This document shows positions 1 through 6,158 of a stretch of 11,229 bases of DNA, in pieces. Source of the DNA: CAYWKU01 sp964459325 (lineage in GTDB: Bacteria; RBG-13-61-14; CAYWKU01); NCBI GenBank assembly GCA_964459325.1, contig CAYWKU010000056.1:1-11229 (forward strand). The letters are read 5' to 3'. The number at the start of each line of letters is the position of its first letter. Positions within the stretch are counted from its first letter, which is position 1. The notes under the pieces were generated by a model that searched no databases, had not been told where the DNA came from, and saw only the letters and a list, made by a program, of their open reading frames with translations. Position numbers and translations under genes: made by a program.

Positions 1-55
1 GCGCGATGAAGGTCAACACATCCCAAACGAAAAATCATAATTCTGCAACGGTCTC
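1..55 (-). mobile_element. Partial MITE copy, cut by the window edge
   Basis: These 55 bases are the reverse complement of 7473-7527 with a single mismatch (T at 52). The right boundary is the terminal repeat TGCAACGGTCTC (44-55), which matches the ends of the complete element at 7473-7667. The rest of the copy, its other end and its target duplication lie outside the window. It is inverted relative to the complete copy and carries no gene. Confidence 0.75.
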
Positions 56-60
56 CAAAA

Positions 61-89
61 TTGAAATGACACACACTTGCTTCTAAACT
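61..89 (+). promoter_or_regulatory. Weak sigma70-type promoter candidate for the aminotransferase
   Basis: TTGAAA (61-66) and TAAACT (84-89) are separated by 17 nt. The -35 lies only 5 bp beyond the end of the transposable element at position 55, so the promoter is in flanking DNA, not in the element. The -10 matches consensus at only four of six positions. Confidence 0.3.
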
Positions 90-118
90 AATAAACACAA
101 AAAAGGAAGGGATATGTA

Positions 119-1219
119 ATGATTCCTCTTGCAGACTTGAAAGCGCAATATAGAAGCATAAAAAATGAAATAGACGGAGCCGTCATTAAAGTGCTGGAAA
201 GCGGCCAGTTCATTCTCGGAGATGAAGTGGAGAAGTTCGAGAAGGAATTCGCGGATTACTGCAACGTAAGCCACGCGGTGGCGCTGAATTCGGGCACCAG
301 CGCCCTGCATCTCGCCCTGCTGGCGGCCGGCGTTGGAGATGGCGATGAGGTTATAACCGTGCCGTTCACGTTTGTGGCTACGGTTGCGGCGATATGTTAC
401 ACGGGCGCGACGCCGGTGTTCGTGGACATCGACCCTGAATCGTTCACCATGGACACAACTCGACTGGATAAGGCGATAACGCAGCGCACCAAGGCTATCC
501 TGCCGGTGCACCTTTACGGCCAGCCGGCGGACATGGCCCCGGTTCTCGAGCTTGCCCGCGAGCGCAACATAACCGTTATCGAGGATGCCGCCCAGGCTCA
601 CGGCGCCAAGTACAAAGGTAGTCCCGTTGGAGGACTGGGCGACATCGGCTGCTTCAGCTTCTATCCGGGAAAGAACCTCGGTGCATACGGGGAAGGGGGC
701 ATGGCCGTCACCAATGACCCTGATTACGCCCATATCATGAGGATACTTAGAGACTGGGGACAGGAAGAAAAGGGCTACCATAAACTTAAGGGCTACAACA
801 AGCGCATGGACGGGATACAGGGCGCCATATTGAGGGTTAAGTTGCGTCATCTGGATGACTGGACGAAGGCGCGAAGGGCTTGTGCCGGCCTTTATGATAG
901 ACTTCTCGCGGGGAGTGAAGTGCAAACACCACGGGAAATGAGTTATGCCACTCATGTTTATCATGTTTACGCTATTCGTACAAAGGCAAGGGATGCGCTG
1001 AAAAAACACCTGCTTGATGGGGGCACGCAAACCGGCATACATTATCCTCTTCCGGTATACATGCAACCCGCGTATTCCGATACGGGTTATTCTTCCGGCG
1101 ATTTCCCTCATACCGAGAAAGCCGCAAAGGAAGTGCTTTCCCTGCCCATATATCCCGAGTTAAAACGGGAAGATATCGAAAAAATCTGTAAAAATATCAA
1201 GGAAAATTTGAAGCGATAA
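119..1219 (+). CDS. DegT/DnrJ/EryC1/StrS-family PLP aminotransferase
   Basis: This 366-residue protein has the usual length of fold-type I sugar aminotransferases, which transfer an amino group, typically from glutamate, to a keto group of a nucleotide-activated sugar for cell-surface glycans. Visible family marks are the opening IPLADLKAQY, the cofactor-phosphate motif NSGTSALHLAL (57-67), EDAAQAHG (155-162) whose Asp156 should contact the pyridine nitrogen, and FSFYPGKNLGAYGEGG with Lys185 as the Schiff-base lysine. The C-terminal HYPLPVYMQPAY is also typical. The start is supported by GGAAGG (105-110) eight bases upstream. The overall pattern is close to WbpE-like enzymes, but substrate specificity cannot be read from this, and no other glycan gene is visible nearby. 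It appears to be transcribed alone, since the next gene has its own promoter. Confidence 0.93.
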   Translation: MIPLADLKAQYRSIKNEIDGAVIKVLESGQFILGDEVEKFEKEFADYCNVSHAVALNSGTSALHLALLAAGVGDGDEVITVPFTFVATVAAICYTGATPVFVDIDPESFTMDTTRLDKAITQRTKAILPVHLYGQPADMAPVLELARERNITVIEDAAQAHGAKYKGSPVGGLGDIGCFSFYPGKNLGAYGEGGMAVTNDPDYAHIMRILRDWGQEEKGYHKLKGYNKRMDGIQGAILRVKLRHLDDWTKARRACAGLYDRLLAGSEVQTPREMSYATHVYHVYAIRTKARDALKKHLLDGGTQTGIHYPLPVYMQPAYSDTGYSSGDFPHTEKAAKEVLSLPIYPELKREDIEKICKNIKENLKR

Positions 1220-1316
1220 ACATCGGGAACAACTCCGGGACTGAATATGGATAAGAGCGCTTTTTGCTCGTTTCAAGCTTTCCACTTCAAAATCGACCGG
1301 TTCGCCGGAAATGCTT

Positions 1317-1345
1317 TTGCACAAACCGTATCAGTAAACTATACT
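1317..1345 (+). promoter_or_regulatory. Sigma70-type promoter of the receiver-domain gene
   Basis: TTGCAC (1317-1322) and TATACT (1340-1345) are separated by 17 nt, each one or two bases from consensus. The expected transcript starts near 1352, giving a leader of about 50 nt before the start codon at 1403. Confidence 0.6.
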
Positions 1346-1402
1346 GGAGTTAATTGAAATAGGGCTAGGTTGACGGAAAATTACAGTCCTGGGGGAGTAA
1401 CG

Positions 1403-1768
1403 ATGTCCAAGAAGGTGATGGTCATTGATGACAGCGAAGTGGCGCTTCAGGTTATCAAGGACGACCTGGAAGACGGCGGCTACCAGGTAACCACTGCCCA
1501 TTCGTGTGAAGAGGCCGAGAAAATTCTCGGCAAGGGCGAAAAACCGGACGTGATACTGGTGGACCTCATGATGCCGGGTATGGACGGCGGCCAGTTCTGC
1601 AAAGTCGTAAAAGCAGGCCCTGAAACGCAAAACATCCCGATTTTCATCATATCCATGAAGGAAGAGAACGAGATAAAAATTATAATAGACCAGGTCGGCG
1701 CCGACGGATACATCTGGAAGTCAAACGTCTCCGCCACCGCCCTTAACCGGCTGATTCAGAAATTATAA
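1403..1768 (+). CDS. Stand-alone CheY-like response regulator receiver protein
   Basis: This is a 121-residue protein consisting of one phosphoacceptor receiver domain and no output domain. The acidic pocket is Asp9-Asp10 (VIDDSE), the phosphoacceptor is Asp54 (ILVDLMMPGMDG), the switch serine is Ser84 (FIIS) and the conserved lysine is Lys106 (GYIWKS), so all catalytic residues are present. An upstream in-frame ATG at 1370 exists, but the start at 1403 is chosen because GGGGGAG (1391-1396) sits at proper ribosome-binding distance and the family's usual N terminus (KKVMVIDD) begins there. It has its own promoter and no neighbouring histidine kinase, so its partner is encoded elsewhere. Such proteins act by phosphorylation-dependent protein contacts in chemotaxis, phosphorelays or second-messenger pathways; which applies here is unknown. 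Confidence 0.92.
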   Translation: MSKKVMVIDDSEVALQVIKDDLEDGGYQVTTAHSCEEAEKILGKGEKPDVILVDLMMPGMDGGQFCKVVKAGPETQNIPIFIISMKEENEIKIIIDQVGADGYIWKSNVSATALNRLIQKL

Positions 1769-1850
1769 CCGGCCCCTCGCGGGTCTCCCGCATTATAACC
1801 TTCCGCAAATGCTCGAAATCCGGCTTTTCCTTGAAGAACGGCCTTTCCAT
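1743..1850 (-). pseudogene. Remnant of a uroporphyrinogen-decarboxylase-family gene (N terminus)
   Basis: On the minus strand an ATG at 1850 opens a 35-codon frame beginning MERPFFKEKPDFEHLRKV and ending at the TAA read from 1745 to 1743. The pattern KPDFEHLRKV followed by a basic stretch and PVII resembles the N terminus of the corrinoid-linked UroD/MtaA-type methyltransferase superfamily, whose members are normally over 300 residues. The frame runs into the 3' end of the receiver gene and stops, so at most a fragment remains. Only about 28 residues carry the resemblance, and it was judged from memory without alignment. Confidence 0.3.
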
Positions 1851-1927
1851 TTTCACCAATTAGCCCCCTTCATCAGATATTTACTCCTTTTCCAAACAAA
1901 TTTCAAACCCAGGATTTCATTTTACCC

Positions 1928-1956
1928 TTGCAGAAACCAAAAAGCTATGATATAAT
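1928..1956 (+). promoter_or_regulatory. Strong extended -10 promoter of the tetR operon
   Basis: TTGCAG (1928-1933), a 17-nt spacer, and a perfect TATAAT (1951-1956) preceded by TG at 1948-1949. Transcription should begin near 1963. This is the best promoter in the window and serves the run of genes from 2000 to about 4620. Confidence 0.75.
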
Positions 1957-1959
1957 GCC

Positions 1960-1977
1960 GTTATCCTAACATCGTTA
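1960..1977. promoter_or_regulatory. Candidate TetR operator of alternating half-sites
   Basis: GTTATCCTAACATCGTTA contains GTTA, TAAC and GTTA half-sites at 1960, 1967 and 1974, exactly 7 bp apart. This gives two overlapping inverted repeats (GTTA-TCC-TAAC and TAAC-ATC-GTTA). It covers the predicted transcription start of the tetR operon, a position suited to autorepression by the regulator encoded just downstream. Binding is inferred; the half-sites are short. Confidence 0.4.
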
Positions 1978-1999
1978 TCTTAAAAGGTCAAGACCGAAA

Positions 2000-2677
2000 A
2001 TGCCGAAAAAACCGATGACATTGGAGGAAGTCAACGCGTACAGGGAGAAAATCCTCATGCACGCTCTGGAAATTATCCGTGAAGAGGGATTTGAAGGCTT
2101 CAGCATGAGGAAGCTGGCAAGAAGGTTGGGGGTGAAAGCCGTAACTATCTACAGTTATTACGAAAACAAGGACGAGATTTACCTGGCCGTGCTCACCACG
2201 GGCTTTCAAATGCTGTATGAAGATTGCCTCAGGGCCTACAATTCCGAATCCGAGCCACTGAAGCGCGTTCAGGCCATAATGCGAGCGTACCTGAGATTCG
2301 GCCTCGAAAACCCCAACTTCTACAACCTTATGTTCACCTGGCATGTCCCCAAGTACCGGGATTATATCGGCACCCCCATGGAGGCAACCGCCCACCACGA
2401 GCTGGTGGAATCCCAGAAGGTATATACATTTATGATAGGGTCCGTCAGGGAACTGGCGGAAACCGTCCGCCCACCCACCGGGGATGAAATTCAGCGTTAC
2501 ATCATATACTTCTGGAGCACCATCCACGGGTACATAGCCGGCATAAACAACGAACTGTTGAATTACCTGTATGAAGACCCTCTCGATCTCCGGGAAATGA
2601 TGCTGGATAACCTGTTTAAGTACATCAACTGGGAGATAATGGAACAATCGGGAGAGGCGAAAGAAAGGGAGAAGTAA
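2000..2677 (+). CDS. TetR/AcrR-family transcriptional regulator
   Basis: This is a 225-residue one-component regulator. The N-terminal DNA-binding domain is clear: an amphipathic helix (ILMHALEIIREEGFEGFS, about 18-35) followed by the helix-turn-helix MRKLARRLGVKAVTIYSYYENKDEIY (36-61), the hallmark of the family. The C-terminal two thirds are helical, as expected for a ligand-binding and dimerisation domain; its ligand cannot be told. A strong promoter with candidate operator half-sites lies just upstream. The stop codon is 2 nt before the next start, so the regulator probably leads an operon with the epimerase, the decarboxylase-family protein and the broken dehydrogenase, and controls itself and them. 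The ribosome-binding site is weak (AAAAGG, about 12 nt upstream). Confidence 0.92.
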   Translation: MPKKPMTLEEVNAYREKILMHALEIIREEGFEGFSMRKLARRLGVKAVTIYSYYENKDEIYLAVLTTGFQMLYEDCLRAYNSESEPLKRVQAIMRAYLRFGLENPNFYNLMFTWHVPKYRDYIGTPMEATAHHELVESQKVYTFMIGSVRELAETVRPPTGDEIQRYIIYFWSTIHGYIAGINNELLNYLYEDPLDLREMMLDNLFKYINWEIMEQSGEAKEREK

Positions 2678-2679
2678 GC

Positions 2680-3654
2680 ATGAGGGCACTGGTGACCGGC
2701 GCCGCCGGATTCATGGGAGAAAAACTCTGCAAGGCGCTTTCGGAGCGGGGCGACGAGGTCAGGGCGCTCGTTTTCCCGGGCGAAAATTACTCCCACATAA
2801 GGGATTTCATAACCGAAGCCCGCGAAGGCGACATCACCAGACCGGAAACCCTGACGGGCATCGGCGACGGGGTCGACGTCGTTTACCATCTCGCCGCCCG
2901 CGTGCTCGATTACGGAAGCCGGGAAGATTTTTACGCCCCCATCCTGGACGGCACGAAAAACATGCTGGAGGCGACCGCCGGCAAATCGGGCCGGTTCGTG
3001 TACATCAGCTCCATCTGCGCCTGCGGCGCCGGAAGACACAACACGGGCATGAAAGAAGCAGACTCCTGCGTCAAGACCGGAGTTTACTATGGCGACGCCA
3101 AGCTGGAGGCGGAGGGGGTGGTCAAAGCATACAAAGACCGGTTCCCGGAGGGCTACGTGATAATCCGCCCGGCCAACGTCACCGGCCCCCGCAGCGTTTG
3201 GGTGAGCGAGTTGGGCAGCACCATCCGGGACAGCCTCTTTTCGTACTTCGACAGGGGCCGCCACAGCGCAAGCCTCATTTACATAGACAACCTCGTGGAC
3301 GGCCTCATCCTCGCCGGCGCCACGGCCGAAGCCGCCAACCAGACATATTTCTTTCGCGACGACTGGGAAGTGACCTGGAAACGGTACCTGGACGACCTGG
3401 CGGCCATGTTCGGCAAAAAGATACGGCTGAGCATTCCCTTCGGAATAGCATGGTTCCTGGGCGGAGTTTCGGACAGGATAGCTCCCTTCTTTGACCGCAG
3501 GCCCGCGATAACCCGTCACGCCGTCGGTCTCATGGGCAGGGATAACGACGTTAACACTTCAAAAGCCAAACGGGAACTGGGCTGGAAAACGAGGGTTTCT
3601 TATGAAAACGCAATGCGCGAAATCGAAAAATGGGTAAAGGAGAACATGCTATGA
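2680..3654 (+). CDS. Extended SDR: NAD-dependent epimerase/dehydratase family protein
   Basis: This is a 324-residue cytosolic oxidoreductase of the extended short-chain dehydrogenase type. The N-terminal Rossmann motif TGAAGFMG (6-13) binds NAD(P). GDITRP (50-55) supplies the adenine-contact aspartate, VVYHLAAR (67-74) is the usual beta-4 motif, and Ser110/Ser111 with Tyr137-GDA-Lys141 form the catalytic Ser-YxxxK set. The C-terminal pattern, an Ala-Lys-Arg-Glu-Leu-Gly-Trp segment followed by a final helix, is also typical. The family covers nucleotide-sugar epimerases and 3-beta-hydroxysteroid-type dehydrogenases; the second is at least as likely because no sugar gene is adjacent. GGGAGAAG precedes the start and the upstream stop is 2 nt away. 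The 3' end overlaps the next start by ATGA (3651-3654), indicating coupled translation. Confidence 0.88.
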   Translation: MRALVTGAAGFMGEKLCKALSERGDEVRALVFPGENYSHIRDFITEAREGDITRPETLTGIGDGVDVVYHLAARVLDYGSREDFYAPILDGTKNMLEATAGKSGRFVYISSICACGAGRHNTGMKEADSCVKTGVYYGDAKLEAEGVVKAYKDRFPEGYVIIRPANVTGPRSVWVSELGSTIRDSLFSYFDRGRHSASLIYIDNLVDGLILAGATAEAANQTYFFRDDWEVTWKRYLDDLAAMFGKKIRLSIPFGIAWFLGGVSDRIAPFFDRRPAITRHAVGLMGRDNDVNTSKAKRELGWKTRVSYENAMREIEKWVKENML

Positions 3655-4493
3655 GCGATGAAAGCCGAAAAAGCGACAAATTCTGGGGCGTCCCTCGCAC
3701 TTACCAGGACACATCCGAGGGCCGGGTGGACTTGCCCATTTTTTTCTACGACGTGAGAGTGCGGCATCTCAACTATTTCGTGCCATACGACCGGGTGACT
3801 CCGCTCCTCAAAGATACCGGCCTCATACCCTGCAGGTTCTTCAACGGCAAGGCGCTGGTGAGCTTAATCTTCTACAACTACAGGGACGTCGGCATCGGCC
3901 CCTACGAAGAGGCGACCACAACCATTGTGGTCAGGCCCGAAATGTTTCCCGACCCCAAGCTATACCTGCCGAACTTCCTCAAAAAGAAAGGGGAAAAGTG
4001 GACGGTCGGCGCATACGTGCTGGAAATGCCCGTCACCACACCGCAGGCCCGGGCCGCGGGCCGCGAAATATGGGGATTTCCGAAGTTTGAAACGAAAATA
4101 CCGTACAGCTTCGAGGGCAAAAAGTTTGAGTTCGCGGTGCTCGACCCGGAAACGGATGAGGACATCGTACGGGTTAATGGCAGAACATTCTCGGGCCTTA
4201 AAATGCCCGCTTTCGACCTGGTAACATACTCAAATCTCAACGATAAGATAATGAAAACCATCGTGGACGTGGACGCCAAGTACAAAAACTGCTTCATGGG
4301 CAAGGCTGAATTGAAAATCGGCACCTCCAAACACGGCATGGCCGAGAACATCAGAGCGTTGGGTCTTGAGGGGTTGCGCCCGTGGGTGATACAGACAACG
4401 GACAAGTTCCGCTCGCGCCTCAACCCCGGAAACCCGGTTGCCGGCTGGAAAACCCCGCCCATTTCGTACAAGCCGAAAACCGGGGCTTATTGA
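3651..4493 (+). CDS. Acetoacetate decarboxylase-family protein
   Basis: This 280-residue protein belongs to the ADC superfamily, whose founding enzyme decarboxylates acetoacetate to acetone through a lysine Schiff base. The key evidence is GREIWGFPKFE (138-147), corresponding to the active-site lysine region, with Lys145 as the likely Schiff-base residue. GPYEEATTTIVV (83-94) resembles the conserved glutamate strand. In the clostridial enzyme the catalytic lysine is followed by a second lysine that lowers its pKa; here that residue is Phe146, so the reaction may be different (other family members are aldolase- or dehydratase-like). An in-frame ATG at 3630 is rejected: AAAGGAGAA (3635-3643) is placed correctly for 3651, which also gives a 4-nt overlap with the epimerase. 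The stop overlaps the start of the broken dehydrogenase (TGATG). Confidence 0.85.
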   Translation: MSDESRKSDKFWGVPRTYQDTSEGRVDLPIFFYDVRVRHLNYFVPYDRVTPLLKDTGLIPCRFFNGKALVSLIFYNYRDVGIGPYEEATTTIVVRPEMFPDPKLYLPNFLKKKGEKWTVGAYVLEMPVTTPQARAAGREIWGFPKFETKIPYSFEGKKFEFAVLDPETDEDIVRVNGRTFSGLKMPAFDLVTYSNLNDKIMKTIVDVDAKYKNCFMGKAELKIGTSKHGMAENIRALGLEGLRPWVIQTTDKFRSRLNPGNPVAGWKTPPISYKPKTGAY

Positions 4494-4620
4494 TGCAATC
4501 TCTCGAAGGCAAAAAAATCTTCATAACCGGAGCAGCGGGCGGACTCGGGCAGGAATATACCCGCCGGTTTTTGGCTCATAGGGCTCGCTTGTATTGAACG
4601 ACATCGATTCTATAGTTTAG
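4493..4620 (+). pseudogene. Truncated, frameshifted short-chain dehydrogenase
   Basis: An ATG overlapping the previous stop (TGATG, 4491-4495) starts a classical SDR N terminus: MQSLEGKKIFITGAAGGLG with the TGxxxGxG cofactor motif, then QEYTRRFLAHRARLY and a stop at 4595-4597. One base earlier in frame, TTG AAC GAC ATC GAT TCT (4594-4611) reads LNDIDS, the expected second beta strand with its acidic cofactor-selecting residue. A TAG then ends that frame at 4618-4620. The gene has therefore lost one base near 4592 and everything after about 45 of a usual 250 codons. Its overlap with the decarboxylase-family gene shows it was once the next member of that operon. Confidence 0.75.
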
Positions 4621-4702
4621 GATATTTCATACTTTTGGCGCGATAACCGAAATGGTGATACCATCATCTCGGAACTCAAACCTGCCCCATAATGGAAGAA
4701 AA

Positions 4703-5476
4703 ATGTCTGAAGAAAAAATTCAAAAAGAAATCGAGGAAATTGCCGAAAAGGCCATCGGGGACTTCAAGAGCGCATGGGACGCATCGGAGGATTTCGAGCG
4801 ATACGGGTTCGAGGACGACATCGCCGACGAGCTTATCCGTGGCGTGGTAAAATCGTTCGTGGAAGCGGACGCGACGCGCAAGCCGCTGCACGTGGCGCTT
4901 TTCGTACAGAGATTCCTGGACTACTACGTTGATTACTACGAAACAAACAACCGCAACGCCGCCAAACCCGCCTGCGAACCCGGCTGCGACCTGTGTTGCC
5001 ACCTGCCCGTTATCCTGTCCGTCCCGGAAGCGCTTATCGTCGGCCAGTACGTGAAGGAAAAGTTCGACGAAAAGGAAAGGCGAAAGTTCGTCGAACGCGC
5101 TCAAAAGAAGCTTGACGATGTCCGAAAGGGGGAAAATCCCTTCGGGCCGTGCGCATTCCTGGAAAACCACCGGTGCTCCATTTACCGGGTCCGCCCGCTC
5201 TCGTGCCGCAAGTGGCATTCGATGAACATGGACAAGTGCATCCAATCCATCGAAAGCCCCGACTCCACCGCTCTTGGAGCGGAAATAGACCAGACAAGGG
5301 CCAGAATTTTCGATACCGCCATAGACAGCCTCTTCTGCGCCCTCAAAGCTCTTCCCGTGAAAAACGCTTACTTCGAGTTGAGCGAAACTCTCATCGAGTA
5401 TCTCGAACACGAATCGCCCCTCGAATCATGGTCGGCGGGCGAAAAAGTTTTCGAAGACAGTCAGGAGACCGAGTAG
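4703..5476 (+). CDS. YkgJ-type CxxCxxCC zinc/iron-chelating domain protein
   Basis: This is a 257-residue soluble protein. An N-terminal acidic, helical, possibly coiled-coil stretch (1-90) is followed by the metal-binding signature Cys91-EPG-Cys95-DL-Cys98-Cys99, then Cys150, Cys158 (RCSIYRVRPLSCR) with Cys168, His172 and Cys179. These are the cysteines and the IY-x-x-RP-x-x-CR motif of the family thought to bind zinc or an iron-sulfur cluster; biochemical roles are poorly known. The frame is open from 4652, but I prefer 4703 because GGAAG lies 5 nt upstream and the preceding 17 codons have no family look. It ends 16 nt before the methyltransferase start, so it probably belongs to the same operon and may help assemble or protect the metal centres of the corrinoid protein, which is inference. 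Confidence 0.82.
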   Translation: MSEEKIQKEIEEIAEKAIGDFKSAWDASEDFERYGFEDDIADELIRGVVKSFVEADATRKPLHVALFVQRFLDYYVDYYETNNRNAAKPACEPGCDLCCHLPVILSVPEALIVGQYVKEKFDEKERRKFVERAQKKLDDVRKGENPFGPCAFLENHRCSIYRVRPLSCRKWHSMNMDKCIQSIESPDSTALGAEIDQTRARIFDTAIDSLFCALKALPVKNAYFELSETLIEYLEHESPLESWSAGEKVFEDSQETE

Positions 5477-5492
5477 AAAGGCGGCGCTGAAA

Positions 5493-6158
5493 ATGTCCAG
5501 CTACATCTACATGAAAATCCTGGAGTCTCAACCCCACCGCTACGACGCCGGGATTTCATGGCTCAGCTTCGGGCAGGCGCCGAAAATCAAGCAGCGCATA
5601 GTCGATGAGCTCGTCAGCTCGGGGATGAATGTCCTCGAGATAGGCTGTGGCACCGGCACGCTCGCCGTGATGGCCGCAAAAAAGGGCGCCCGCGTTACCG
5701 GCTTCGATGTTTCCGCGAACATGCTCGAAGTGGCCGGGGATAAAATCCACTCCGAAGGTCTCGATACGATGGTCGAGCTTAATGAAATGGGAGTATCGGG
5801 CATGGACCATTTCCAAGAAAACTCCTTCGACCTGGTAGCTTCCACTCTGGTCTTTTCCGAGCTTTCCTCCGACGAACAGCGCTACGCGCTCAAACACGCC
5901 AAACGGGCGCTCAAGCCGGAAGGCAGGCTGGTTATCGCCGACGAAGTAAGGCCCCGCAGCTTCATCCATCGGCTGCTTCACACCCTCGTCCGGCTGCCCA
6001 TGCTCATAATCACCTTCATCCTCACCCAGACCACCACAAAGGCGGTGGAGGGCGCAGAGGATTTGATACGTGAGGCAGGGTTCAAAATCGAGAAGGCCGA
6101 ACGACGCTCCTTCGATTCCTTCCTCTACCTGGTCGCCTCCGTGGAGAAAACCGGATGA
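5493..6158 (+). CDS. cpaM: Corrinoid protein-associated SAM methyltransferase (CpaM-like)
   Basis: This is a 221-residue class I SAM-dependent methyltransferase. Motif I is VLEIGCGTG (47-55), the acidic residue ending strand 2 is Asp72 (VTGFDVS), and FDLVASTLVFSEL (112-124) covers motif IV. The N terminus, SSYIYMKILES followed by RYDAGI, is distinctive and, as I recall it, matches the group named corrinoid protein-associated methyltransferase. A hydrophobic helix (162-179) could dock it on the membrane. Its stop overlaps the start of the HgcAB-like fusion gene (ATGA, 6155-6158), so the two proteins are made together. The attractive role is moving a methyl group between SAM and the corrinoid of that partner, but this is inferred from the context and name; a role in modifying another substrate is equally open. 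Confidence 0.82.
   Translation: MSSYIYMKILESQPHRYDAGISWLSFGQAPKIKQRIVDELVSSGMNVLEIGCGTGTLAVMAAKKGARVTGFDVSANMLEVAGDKIHSEGLDTMVELNEMGVSGMDHFQENSFDLVASTLVFSELSSDEQRYALKHAKRALKPEGRLVIADEVRPRSFIHRLLHTLVRLPMLIITFILTQTTTKAVEGAEDLIREAGFKIEKAERRSFDSFLYLVASVEKTG

Noticed and set aside
1255..1269. Possible terminator after the aminotransferase (GAGC, loop GCTTTTT, GCTC)
   Set aside because: The stem is only 4 bp and the T-run is in the loop instead of after the stem.
1779..1791. Possible terminator after the receiver gene (GCGGG-TCT-CCCGC)
   Set aside because: The 5-bp stem has no T-tract after it; too weak to call.
2563..3519. 318-codon minus-strand open frame
   Set aside because: It is a shadow of the epimerase gene, with low-complexity Gly/Ala/Val composition typical of antisense frames in GC-rich genes.
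4652..4664. Palindrome ATGGT-GAT-ACCAT upstream of the YkgJ-type gene, possible operator
   Set aside because: The arms are 5 bp, it is a single copy, and no clear promoter is next to it; chance is likely.
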